Shown here piece by piece: positions 49,281 through 60,809 of a DNA stretch of 64,000 nt. The stretch covers positions 2,232,001 to 2,296,000 of the forward strand of contig OX359191.1 in the NCBI GenBank assembly GCA_947172415.1, read 5' to 3'. Position numbers and translations under genes: made by a program. Positions within the stretch are counted from its first letter, which is position 1; each line of letters opens with the position of its first letter. The notes beneath the pieces are model-generated. The model saw nothing but the letters and a program-made list of their open reading frames with translations, searched no databases and was not told the origin of the DNA. This stretch comes from Chondrosia reniformis (Eukaryota; Porifera; Demospongiae; Chondrillida; Chondrillidae).

Positions 49281-51529
49281 GTATGAAGGAATAAGGAGTG
49301 CTTGTTGCGATCACTATGAGAATAGAGTCTTATGATTATTTGATCTTCTTACTGTTCTTTTATGGAATTATGGTATTTATAGCATAAAGCTTAAAAACAT
49401 GGGAAATGAAAAATTAATCAATTATATAACTAAACAATGATAGGTGAATAAATTAACCATGAGTTTTAGAAATTAACCTGATTGATGAGTAAAATTAAAA
49501 GGGCCTAAATACCTTAAAATACTAGATGGATTGTGGACTAATACAAGAAAACAAACAAATTTAAATCTTGAATGGCAAATAATGCAGATTTATTATCTGT
49601 ATAATAAATACCATGTTTAAAAGGAAGTACTGTTTAAAAGGAAGTATATACATAAACAGTATTTGAAGACATTAGTCAGCAAAACATATTACTATATATC
49701 AAAGAGGGAGGTCAGAGATGGGCCAGTGGCCCCTATATAGCACTGACGCTGCATTGCAGTGCCATGGAGATTTGTTGAGGAAAGCATGTGATTTGGCCTC
49801 CTGAGTGAGTGTGCTCTGATGCGCCTGCCACACCCTGCCAAAAAAAATTATATAAATTGCCATTAATTTTTATTGATCAATTCAAAAAGACTGCAATGTC
49901 TTGGCATATAACTTATTGAATGGCAGGAAATTAATTTTTGTCTATATATATAGTTGTGCGTGCACTGACCACGGCAACTTACATTACAACCGACTAAAAA
50001 CAAAATGGGCATATTATCATAAGGTTTAGGGTATAAAATTCATTTGGTAGAAAACGGAGGACAAAGTTTGCAAATAAAATGCCATTAGCCTATATAAAAC
50101 CTACAGGAAATTTATATTGAAACAATGTGTTATATTGATACAAATTTTCAATTGGTCATATCACTTTGAATCCAACATATATGATGGTACATGCGCATAA
50201 CAAACGCCTGGTAAAATTTAAAATTGCAAAATAATGGAGGTAGACATTGCAACCTCGATTATCGGCAAACCTCGTTTATCCGAATGAGCCCAGTGCATCT
50301 GCCATTTTAGTGTATACGGATACGGATAAACCGAGGTTGGATATACGAGGGCCTAAAGTATTACAGGGAATACGATTGAGATCGGTTTTAGTTGATTTCG
50401 TTCGGTTAACTCAAGGTCGGTTAAACCAGGGCCCACTGTATTAAGATGTTGGAAAAGTATTCGTTGACGGCAATGGTAGAACAAGTTCTGTTTCACTTCA
50501 GTTATCCGAACTTTTCAATTATCCAAACACTTGTTTCAATTCAACTGACCATAGGGGTTCGGATAAGTGAGCTTGCACTGTATAATGAAGAGCTGAAAGT
50601 TACGATTGCACAATCAGGTGATGTAATTTCTTATGCGTCACCAATGCAGGAGTGGGGTAGGACGTAGGGATGCATTTGAATAAATATGCATGCGTGCAAA
50701 TTCATGTGTGTCATTTCTTCCATGTGTATATGTACAGTAGAATCTCAGTATAACGAAGTCGCTTATAGTGAATGTCTCAGAATAGTGAAGTACTTTGCTA
50801 GCCCCAATATATGTATGGATATATTAATTACAATCAAGTACTATACAGTGCAAGTTACAAATTTATAGAGATGCAAAGGAATCCTAGGATAATCAGGGTA
50901 CAAGTATTTAGTCACACTAGTACTGCTGCTGCAGGCTTGACAAATGTGAGTTCTTTATTTATGTCATACGATGTCCCTTGTGTGCAAGTTACCAAATGCA
51001 GGGGCGGATCCAGGAATTTTTGAAAGGGGTTGTACTCAAGCTTTATATCACAACTTTTTAGGCCACAATGTAATGTATAGCACAATAGAGCTAAGCCAGC
51101 GCATGAAGGTGTCAGGTGAAATCATTTGTAAACTTGAGTTTTCAACAAGTTACAACATCGTGACTGTGAACCTATCCATTATTCATATATTTTCTAACAA
51201 TTTACTTCAATTTGAGAGGTTTTGTCTTGAAAAGTGACAAAAGACTTAGTTATAACTCTGTCATAACGGCAAAAGGCGGACTTCTCGGCTCATATATGTA
51301 TACAAAATTACGAACAGGAAGCCGTATGTTAATATAATTTCTGAAAACTGACAATATAGGGGCGCTATTGGCGCCCCAAAAGGAAGGCAACCATAGCTAT
51401 ATAGTGATGATGATATAATACATTAGCATACAACACATTACGTATGCTAATTGTCACTTCAAAATGGTCACTTTAACAGCATATGTTGGTTTATCTTCAA
51501 TCTGACTCATCTCAATAGGTAAAGTTAAA
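49281..51529. other. Intergenic repeat debris
   Basis: 49281-49990 holds nothing recognisable. 49990-50225 is a Rep-B remnant (AAAATGGGCATATTATCATA). 50250-50590 contains fragments of pogo-like ends (CCTCGTTTATCCGAA, GGTTCGGATAAGTGAG). 50815-51000 is a Rep-C remnant. 51300-51390 shares CGAACAGGAAGCCGTATG with the sequence beside 8020. No gene. Confidence 0.5.
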
Positions 51530-52645
51530 TAAAAACATTCAAAAATGAAGTTAAAAGTAGGGATGGCACTATAACAGTGATTGGCACATCTATATAGAAA
51601 AAGTAACGAAACAAGAAAGTGATCATATGGTAAGGCTAACATTGCAGAAGTGGCATACTGAAACTTAACTATACACATCACTTCTATGTTTGGGCGCATC
51701 ATGGATATACTAGAAGTAGGGATCGATGCGCCCAAACATAGAAGTGATGTGTATAGTTAAGTTTCAGTATGCCACTTCTGCAATGTTAGCCTTACCATAT
51801 GATCACTTTCTTGTTTCGTTACTTTTTCTAGATGTGCCAATCACTGTTATAGTGCCATCCCTACTTTTAACTTCATTTTTGAATGTTTTTATTTAACTTG
51901 TATTGCTCCTTTTTTCTTGTTAATATTTGTTTTGAAAGTTTTCTTGGCGAATAAAGTAGCAGAATAGACGATATAATAGAGAGCTCTAAATTAAAAAATG
52001 GCGTCCGAAAAGATCCCGAATTTGATAAGATGTTTTCTACCGTTCTTTAACATTCAGTTTAGGATATTAAAGGGTCCATAATCGTTAAGAATACGACTGT
52101 ATATAGGCCCTGCAAAGCGACTAAGAAATTCGATCGCGGGTAACGGCAGTACCACAAATATTACTCATTCGGGTTACTTATTTTATATACAGAGAATTTG
52201 AAACTTAATTAAAAAATGGCGTTCAAAGAGGCCCTAAATTTGGCACTTTCAAAAGTAACACGCTTCGGTTGGAGCGCGTTGAAATCTAGGGTAGCCTATT
52301 CCCTAGTTCGGAAACATTCATGACGATTTAGTATTTGTATGTACCTGCGTAAGTTCGCATGTTAGCGCTAGCTCATTTGAAAAAAGAAGAAGAAGAAGAA
52401 AAAATGAGGAATTGCAGAATTTGGCCTATTTCGGTTTAACCACTTTGCGAAGGTTGTAGAGCATCGTAACATGTTTTGGCGTTTAGCAAAGCATGCAAAA
52501 ACGACTGCAAACACACAAATGCAACCGAAAATCTGAACGTTGTTGATTTATGAGGTGTTAATTGATAATACATTGAATAGGGCGGCCATGTTTTTTTTCG
52601 GCCATCCCTACTTATAGAGTACTACCGTACTCTATGATATAAGTA
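51530..52645 (+). mobile_element. Rep-A foldback element, complete copy
   Basis: Nearly identical to 45755-46895 throughout: hairpin arms about 51530-51705 and 51725-51900, body, a shorter GAA tract (52384-52401) and the same terminal palindrome. The close match suggests recent activity or exchange between these two copies. Confidence 0.8.
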
Positions 52646-52746
52646 GGGTTCCTCTCCATTCCCCCTTTAATTGCACCTTCATTAGTAACTGATTTACATA
52701 TATAAGAGAGAGAAAAAGGAACCTACATATGTATATATATACTTAC

Positions 52747-54570
52747 ATCCAGGCAGTGTAATGTATATATATTCTCTGTCTCATTACCTTCCTCAGATAT
52801 ATACTTCTCATTCTTACGACTGATATGAACCTTCTTGTACATACAAACAGCTATAACACATATAGCTATGAATATACTCCAACTGATTATCAAAAGAGAA
52901 GTTACTGCACATATCCAAGATACACAGTCACTTGCTACAGCTGTAGAAGTACCTGTTAATGAAATGTATTCAATACGTATGTCAGACATCCCCTTGACAG
53001 CCTGTATATATATAGTGTTAAATATATACAAACTGAAATTACGTATAAACAGAATGCATAATAATACTTTAAACGTAAGTATGTACATGTGTGTAAGTAA
53101 TTTCACTCGATCCCATATGTGAAGTATCAATCTCACATTGAGGAGGTCCATCAGGTCTTTGAACTATGATTGTGTTACTTTCCTCCACTCCTCCATTTTG
53201 TAGTTTTACTGCACAAGTGAACATATCTCCATATTCAGCAGTGAGGGTTAGAACTGTCTCTTCATTTCCACCCTTAACTACTCCTTCAAAGTAATCTACA
53301 AAGCTACCATTGTTCTTCCTCCAAAATGTTGATTTTGAATTGAAGACTACATCATTATTTCTGTCTTGATGTTTGCATGTCAAAGTTGACTTTACAGTTC
53401 TCTAATAAATTAGCTGTTAGGGTTGTTTTCTCTGTTGAAAAGTTAACATTTACAACATATGTCCTATAGGGTAATTTACTTTTGTACTACAATAGTGGAA
53501 GGTTAGATAAAATTGCCTTCTTTTTTTCAATTTAAATTGAATAAAGGTCTCCCCAGTTTAAACGTACTTGAATACTTGAATACTTGAAAGGTTTATAACT
53601 ACAGTAGTACATTGTTACAGTAACTAATACTTACTTAGTGTAGTAACTGTCTCTTGAACAGGTTTGCTCTTCACTGTTCCACTAACACCTCTGATAACTA
53701 TATAGCATATGTTATATTAGGAACCAGCTTTTCAATGGTGATACTAGTATCATTGGTCAGTACAGTGGGGTGGCCATCTTGTAGTACTTCTACCTCATAT
53801 GACACGTTAATAAAGCACACATATTCTTGTTGCCAGTCAATTGAGATGGAATTGGATGTTCTCATATATATATCCAATATTAACTGGTGGTAGAGGAACT
53901 TCTGCAGAGGTAGCACAATAGATACACGTACATACATACTAGTTTGATAAATGAGTAAACTAAAACCAATTGCTAAAGTGGTAACATGTAAACACATGTA
54001 TGCTTACTCAATATATTTAACCAAATATACAAACTTGCACTTGTGTGTATAGGGTATACATGCCCAGCTGTATATACATACTTTATAGGGCAGATATGGG
54101 GGTGTCTCTATATACATAGTCATAAATAAACTGAGTGCTTTTGTTAATAAAATTCATCCATAGTATTAATCTTAGAAATATTACATACATGAATGACTAA
54201 AATGATCAATTGCAACCTATATATATATATAGCTCTACTGAACTGTCATAATGTATATATATATATATACGTATATAATTTTAGTATATTGTAACTTGTA
54301 CTGTATATACACTAAACTTGACTCACCAGTCCATACGCGTATAATATCACTCATCAGGTTAATTTACAAGGAAGCCGGTTGCAGTGCCAACTGCCTGACC
54401 AGCACCAGCATCAATATATTTATGCCCAATGGTATTGCTAGAGGTGCAACTATATATAACAATAGTTAATGAACTGATTACTCTTTTTTCCTTCTTAATT
54501 ATCCGTGTTTCTATTAACTGCTCACTCCCTGGTTTTAAGCCATCTATTTGATCCTCCTGAATTTTGCATT
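52747..54570 (-). CDS. FN3-Ig transmembrane protein, partial, possibly broken
   Basis: Exons on the minus strand: Ig-like at about 54470-54570 (ends 'KRVISSLTI'), FN3 at 53635-53901, Ig at 53137-53401 ('STLTCKHQDRNNDVVFNSKS', 'TAEYGDMFTCAVKLQNGGVE'), and 52747-52952 with a membrane helix (WICAVTSLLIISWSIFIAIC) and a short tail 'MYKKVHISRKNEKYISEEG'. Phases 0-1 and 1-0 link the last two; donor GAT|GTAAGT shows the gene continues. The FN3 exon needs two frame changes, near 53870 and 53705, both at TA repeats. A type I surface receptor, perhaps a pseudogene. The gap 53902-54470 shows nothing else. Confidence 0.55.
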
Positions 54571-55112
54571 TCTATAAAAAATCATAATTACGACTAAGTA
54601 AAATGTATATGAAATATGCATGTCTGAATCTCATATACCAAATAAGGATACACGGACATTTACTGTATGTATAATCATGTATCTTAAATTCCAGCCCTAG
54701 GAAATCCCCATTTTAGACTTAAACACATATTATGCAACCATATATGACTAATAAACAATTTATCACTATACGTATATATGAACGTATATGATTAGCTTTG
54801 ACTTTGATAATAGTAAATTCCCCCATTTAGTAATTGAATATATACCCTCTTTATTTCACATGAATGTGACTTCTGTAGTGATAAAGTTTGCAGCCTAATA
54901 TACATGATTCTATCAATGAAAATCTCTAAAATCCAAATATTAAATATACAAAAATTACATACCTACGTATGTAACCTGTATGATAATACTGTAGATGCAG
55001 TCTACAATTGTGCAATTTTTTATCAGAAATTTTTTAATCAGAACTTGCTCAATGTTGTAATTAAATGTACCCTGCATGGCACTGTGTTTTGGCCTAAACT
55101 AAGTGTTAATAT

Positions 55113-58100
55113 TCAGTTATATAATAAAATGAATGAGGCCAAAGAGTTATAAAATGTGTTTTCCAGCTTGTGCAGGAAGTTTCCCTCCTGGATCTTGAAA
55201 TACATCCTCGCAGAACAAAACTGCAAAAAATAAATCTAAACATGTACATGTACTTATGTTGAAAAACAGTATTCATAAAATATACTTTGAAGGCATCATG
55301 ACACATACATACACAGTATGTATCTTGCATACAAATTACACTTTACAGATTCAACTACAAATAGACATTCTGCCACTAGATCTTTGATTTCAGCTCCTTA
55401 TCACAAGTGCTTGTATTGGTGTGAGTTAGAAATGAAAAACATTGAGCAGAAACCTTAGCAATAACTCTATTTCAAGTAGTTAACTTGTATACAAACTTTA
55501 CATTTAATTTTGCATTGTGGGGCTTTTGAAATGTTTGCTGACAAAAATTATAACAATTATACTGACATCATCTACAAACCTTATTGACAAAATGTAAACT
55601 AACAAGCATCCAATAATATATGCATATGCATGCAATTCATGGGGTCCTTAATAACATAATGCCACTTTGCTTGCTTACCTATAGCTAGGGTAGCCTACTC
55701 ATTGTGGCTCCCAGGGACCTGGCTAAATCGGTTTGTGTAGGTAAACAGAAACCTTGAACTTTACTTCAATTCCTCCACAGTCTACAGTATATTCCAACAA
55801 TGGAGCTTGATACCAAGGACTAAAGTAATGGAAAGAAGGCATAACATATAATACATGACTTGTAATTCAATGAGGATGGAGCATCTAAGAAGCTATATAT
55901 GCATTTGATCGAGGATAGGTGTGCATGATGCTTATAACTTTTACTTTAAATACATATTAGATGCAAGCCATAACCTTAATTTATGTGAATGGTAAATCAT
56001 TTGAAGATACTTTGTTCTTAACCCAACACAAGTATATGCATTATTGAAAAACAGATAAAACACATTAGACTCACACAGTTGGCCAATAATCAACAAATGT
56101 GCCTTTCACAGACTTTCCATCAACCTCAAGAGGATTAAAAATAATAAGCATAGCTTCCTCTGCAATGAATTCAGAATAAATCATGAGGGATAAAAACCAG
56201 TGAACAGTCATTCTTCTGTCTTCATCTGTAAAAGGTCCAACTATGATCAGATTTGCTTTCTTTTTCTTTTGAATAGCTTCTCCATTGTTTTCAGAATGTT
56301 CAGAGTAAACAAGACATTTCTTTAGGGCCTCCTCATCAAGCTATAAACATGTAAACAGTTAGTACATACTTTTGAGGACATACATATACTGTATATTTTT
56401 ATTTATAATCCATTGCCATGGCAAACAGCTGATAATGGGAGGCATTACAGCATACCCATTGCATAGCTGATTCATAAGATGATATACTTGACAGTATACA
56501 TGTGAAAAGTTTATACAGAAAGTGAAGTAAATCTTATGCATTTGTTTTCCCTGTTTCTGGTGGTTTAATTATTTAGTTGTAACAGTGTAACATTGTGTTT
56601 GTTTGGAGTTTACACATTTAATCATTGTGCACACCCCTTTACTATAACTGGAAAACTTTTGTTAGATTGACTGCTGGTTTAGTATCCTGTACATTTTGAG
56701 TTGTGGTTCTGCTAATAATTGTTTCTTGGTCCATTGACGTCCTCCAATCGTACAAACCCAATTGAGCCCGATTACATAGTCATTGTAGCCAATCTCATAT
56801 ATTTTTCCTATTTTATGCCATTTGATCCGGGGCTACTTGAATTCCATGGCAATGTGATAAAATCAGTTATAGCCCATTGTCTCTGGCTTCCACCAAAATA
56901 GGTGAATAATTACCTGGTCTCTACCTCATAATATATATCAGCTGTAGCCCTCGCCTCTGGTCTATAACATATAAATGAATACACAAGCAGGCATTTAGTA
57001 CTACAGTGGACCCTCGCTTATCCGGCCCCAACGGGACCGGACTATGTCCGGATAACTGAAACGACCGGATGTGTGAAGCAATAGAAAACGCCACCTCGAT
57101 CGAGATTTTCAAGCGAGGAACAAGTAGTATTTCGGTTGATTTCGTCGAGTGGTTAGTTCAAATAAGTTAGTTTGGTCTTTAAAGTACCACAACAACGCTT
57201 CCTTTTCAAGGAGACATCGCTACAGCTAGCCATTGTCGTAAACTCGTACACACTATTAAAAGATGGACGTTAATTAGGAACGGAATCTAAGGCCGGATAA
57301 TCCGAGCAGCCAGTTAATTGAGGTTCGGATAACCGAGGTTCTACTGTATTTATATATACACTCATAAACCTTCTTTCTGATTGAAGACAAATCAGATGTG
57401 AATATATCGGGTTGTGTTCTGATGTTGAATCTGTTGGAAGTGAAATCCTGATACAATACTGGCACCTTGCTGTTTTGGTAATCAGGATCAAAGTTAAAGG
57501 AAACTACCTGTAGAAGGATATAGACAGTGAGAGATACCTCTTTTCTCTTCTGCAATTTGCATTTGTCAAGATGACATACATTGCTACACATGTACCGTGA
57601 GATACAAAACTACTGATATACATACATATGTACAGTATAAAATGACATCATTTGATGGGGATTGATTTAGTACTAAAGAGGTCTCTTAGGAAGAGCAAAT
57701 TCAGTACAGATTAGATACAATTTATTGAGATAGATTAAACAATGAAATTTTGTACTTCAACGTAGAAATATCATTTTGATGCAAATCACACAAATAGAAA
57801 GAGTACTTTAAAACAATTACATTTACTGAGTAAGAAGATTTAGTTTTAAAGTAACATCTGCATGTCCAACTCATTTTGCTTCCTAATAGTGGTAGTATAA
57901 AATTTCACTGATAACTAAACTACCATGCCTCTTACTGTATCAAACGGCCTTTTCAGATCCAATAAAGGAATAAACATGGAAAATCCTGGCATTCCAATAG
58001 ATAAGTCAAAAGCTACTAATTCTTGACCATTACGTTCAGCAAAGAAGTCTTGTGTCCTCCTAGTCATCTCTTGGTAGTTTGCTAGTATGTCTTCAATTAC

Positions 58101-60171
58101 TTCCAAAATATTCTACAAAGGCAGGCAAACGTATGGTTCACATCAGGTAAACAATCATTGACCAACTCCTGATTTATACAGTTTGTAGTACACCAATATA
58201 ATAGCAGTTCAGCAAATAACAATTACTACTCCAAACAGCCTGTATATACTAATATAATTTGCAAATCATTCCTAATATTTACAACACAACACAGTTATCC
58301 TTCAGTATTCCATCACATTAGTAACTTTTCATTGGGAAAGGAAAAGTAACAAGCTGCTGTGCAAGACTGAACCAAAAACGGCTAATTTACACATAAATTT
58401 ATTAAGCGGGTTTGGATCTCTATTTCCATTAAATAATATTACTGACACATGAACTCTACATATACGTATATGGTCCAAAGTCGGGTTAATGCTTTTTTAC
58501 GAGGAGAAACAGAGATTCATTAAAGCACAGAAATAAAATTAATGCAAGGTTTACAAATCTATAGCTTGTGATACTCATATAAGTAATATTTCAGTAAATG
58601 AAGCTGTAAAATACATGTAAGCACCATCACACCTTTGATACATTTGATGGACAGTTGCAAGTGGTAGGTATGTCTTCACTTCCTTGCTGGTTCAAAACTT
58701 CCTTTCTTACATCTTCCTTAAATGCAGATTTCAATCGTGAGTCACCTGGAATAATACGGCAACCTTAATTGTCTAATTACCACATACATACAAAGATATA
58801 TAAACACACTATATTGTGCCATTGTCCTAATTCTTCTTGAGCTATAAGCATATTGCTATGACAACATTAGTTAAAACATTTACAGATAGGCCATTTCAAA
58901 AACAACCAATATAAGTCAAAAATGACTAGAGAGGCAAGCATAATAATCTTGTGCTAGGACGTATGCCTCCATATACAAGTTGTCTCCTTATGTTATTACA
59001 ATTGTGTACATGATCATGAGGCACTCGCTTACAAGGGAATAAACACAGTCTATAGTACTACTCCTATCAACAAATTCCTACCCTATACTGCTCTTATACC
59101 TTCAGTTGCAATGAAGTTAAGCTGTTCATTTAATTCTTGCAATTTATTCTGCATCTTAATACTAACAAGTACATCTTTCATGACAGTACCATGACCACTA
59201 TCTAGACGAGCCAATTTCAAAAACATGAAATTAAAATCATTACAAATACAAAACTTTCTGACAAAGAGGACCTTTAACCACTTAATTGATCTCCATTTGT
59301 GGTAAACGTGTATATGGTGGATTCCTGATAAGAGGCTATACAATGCAGCTTCACTGTAGTTCAGCCTGGCAGTATGGACCCACAGAGACCACACAAGCCC
59401 ATACAGGCATGAAAAGACAGCAACAGACAAAAGTACATAATTGATGATCCAGGCAGCCAAATGAGACCTTAGGACTGGTAAGGAACATGAAATTTTAGAG
59501 CTATCAAGCCATGCCAAGGCATCAATTTCACGAGAACTGCTTTCAAATGAACAGTTAAACCTAGTATGAAACTGATCCACCTTGAAAACCCATGCTGAAA
59601 TAAGAATACCGCCAATGACTACTGAAAGCTGCAAAACAACCTTGGCAATATATGTAAGGTATATAATTTGAGATCTCTTAAAGGTACGCTCGAGATTACG
59701 AACTATATTAGTAGTGTCAGGGGAATATTCTCCGGTTTTGCTGTCTTTATGTCGGTCCATGGACGTTGCTTGCCGAAGAAAGGTGTAAAACTTTCCATAA
59801 TGAACAGTCTTCCATACGTAGTGAACACTGCCTAGCAATATTCCCTCAACGAAGAGGAAGAGCGGTACATAATACGTAGGAGGGACCTGGTGGCGACAGT
59901 ATTCGTTTATAAAGTCATTTTGTCGTATGGTAGGTTCTCCTGGAACGAAGCAGTGCATGGAGCCTCTTAGTAAGGATGAAGCAATGTCAAGGCCAGCCAA
60001 ACCAAATACTGCTGTGGCAACATAGCTAGTAATTAGATCCCAAAAGAAATCTGGAAATTTGCTGGTAGCTGTATCTTGTAATCTATCTCTGGGTCGTGGC
60101 GTAAAGTATTCAGCTGCTCTGCTTATACCAGACCTTATCCTCTCAAAGAGCGACAGCGAATTGTCGGCCAT
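55113..60171 (-). CDS. LRRC8/pannexin-like four-pass channel protein
   Basis: Seven exons: 59100-60171, 58633-58745, 57924-58112, 57370-57507, 56075-56340, 55753-55819, 55113-55220. All junctions agree in phase and total 651 codons including the stop. Starts MADNSLSLFERIRSG. Membrane helices at about residues 44-66, 100-122, 170-195 and 238-265; two Cys in each outer loop (74/92 and 207/229), as in pannexins and LRRC8. The segment NDFNFMFLKLARLDSGHGTV followed by 'QNKLQELN' parallels the LRRC8 intracellular linker. LRRC8 proteins form volume-regulated anion channels at the plasma membrane. Here the C-terminal ~290 residues have no leucine-rich repeats but a mixed domain ('NLIIVGPFTDEDRRMTVHWF'). 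Substrate is unknown. Confidence 0.75.
57004..57346. mobile_element. Pogo/Tigger-like MITE
   Basis: 343 bp with ends CAGTGGACCCTCGCTTATCC and (inverse) CAGTAGAACCTCGGTTATCC, flanked by TA at 57002-57003 and 57347-57348. It sits in an intron of the channel gene, 23 bases from the splice donor after 57370. Ends of this kind are typical of pogo/Tigger relatives. No transposase inside. Confidence 0.75.
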
Positions 60172-60809
60172 TTTGTAAGATTATTGGGAAAGTACCGTAG
60201 CGTATATTGCGAAAGTGAAGACGCGCTCTAATTGCAGTCTACCTAGCTTCGAAGACACGGAATTGGATAATTCATGTAGCCTACTCAAAATAACTTATGT
60301 GCAGCATTCAGATTCTCCGGAAAAATAGGACCTATTATTATATATCACTTCTATGTGTGGCTATAAATGGGTGGTGCGCCTAGGCATAGAAGAAGTGATA
60401 TGTAGGAATAGATCTCTAACCTTACGTAAGTATAGAAGATCTGTGGTGTAGGTAATGGTATATATCAAAGGAGTTGTAATATTGAGACAACTAGAGACAC
60501 TCTACGAATTTAACATATTTATGTTCTAAACGGCTGATTCTTTCTGAGAGATAACTACTCTATCAGTCGAAACTGCAATAAATTAGGCTACAGTCCTACA
60601 TTATTGGATTGCCTGACTCTCATTATGGCCAGCTCTAAATATTGCACAACTTTATAGCGTAATTGCAGAATCTCCATTGCGTCAGGCTTTTTAGCCAATC
60701 AGAATCGAAGTCGTCAGCGGAAGAACTTATTGGATATCTATTGTCCAGACAGTCATGCTGAAATGCATAGCTTAGCCTTCTTTCTTAGAAGTGGCGGCAA
60801 GTAGACTAA
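60172..60809. promoter_or_regulatory. Divergent promoter between channel gene and XBP1-like gene
   Basis: 638 bp separate two divergent start codons. A CCAAT box lies at 60695-60699 (AGCCAATCAG). A small inverted pair TATCACTTCTATG / CATAGAAGAAGTGATA at about 60342-60402 is a miniature Rep-A hairpin remnant. I did not find a full ERSE (CCAAT-N9-CCACG). Confidence 0.5.

Noticed and set aside
50998-51060. GGCGGATCCAGGAATTTTTG-like stretch as a gene fragment
   Set aside because: This resembles a dispersed repeat end seen in many invertebrate genomes; no extended frame supports a gene.
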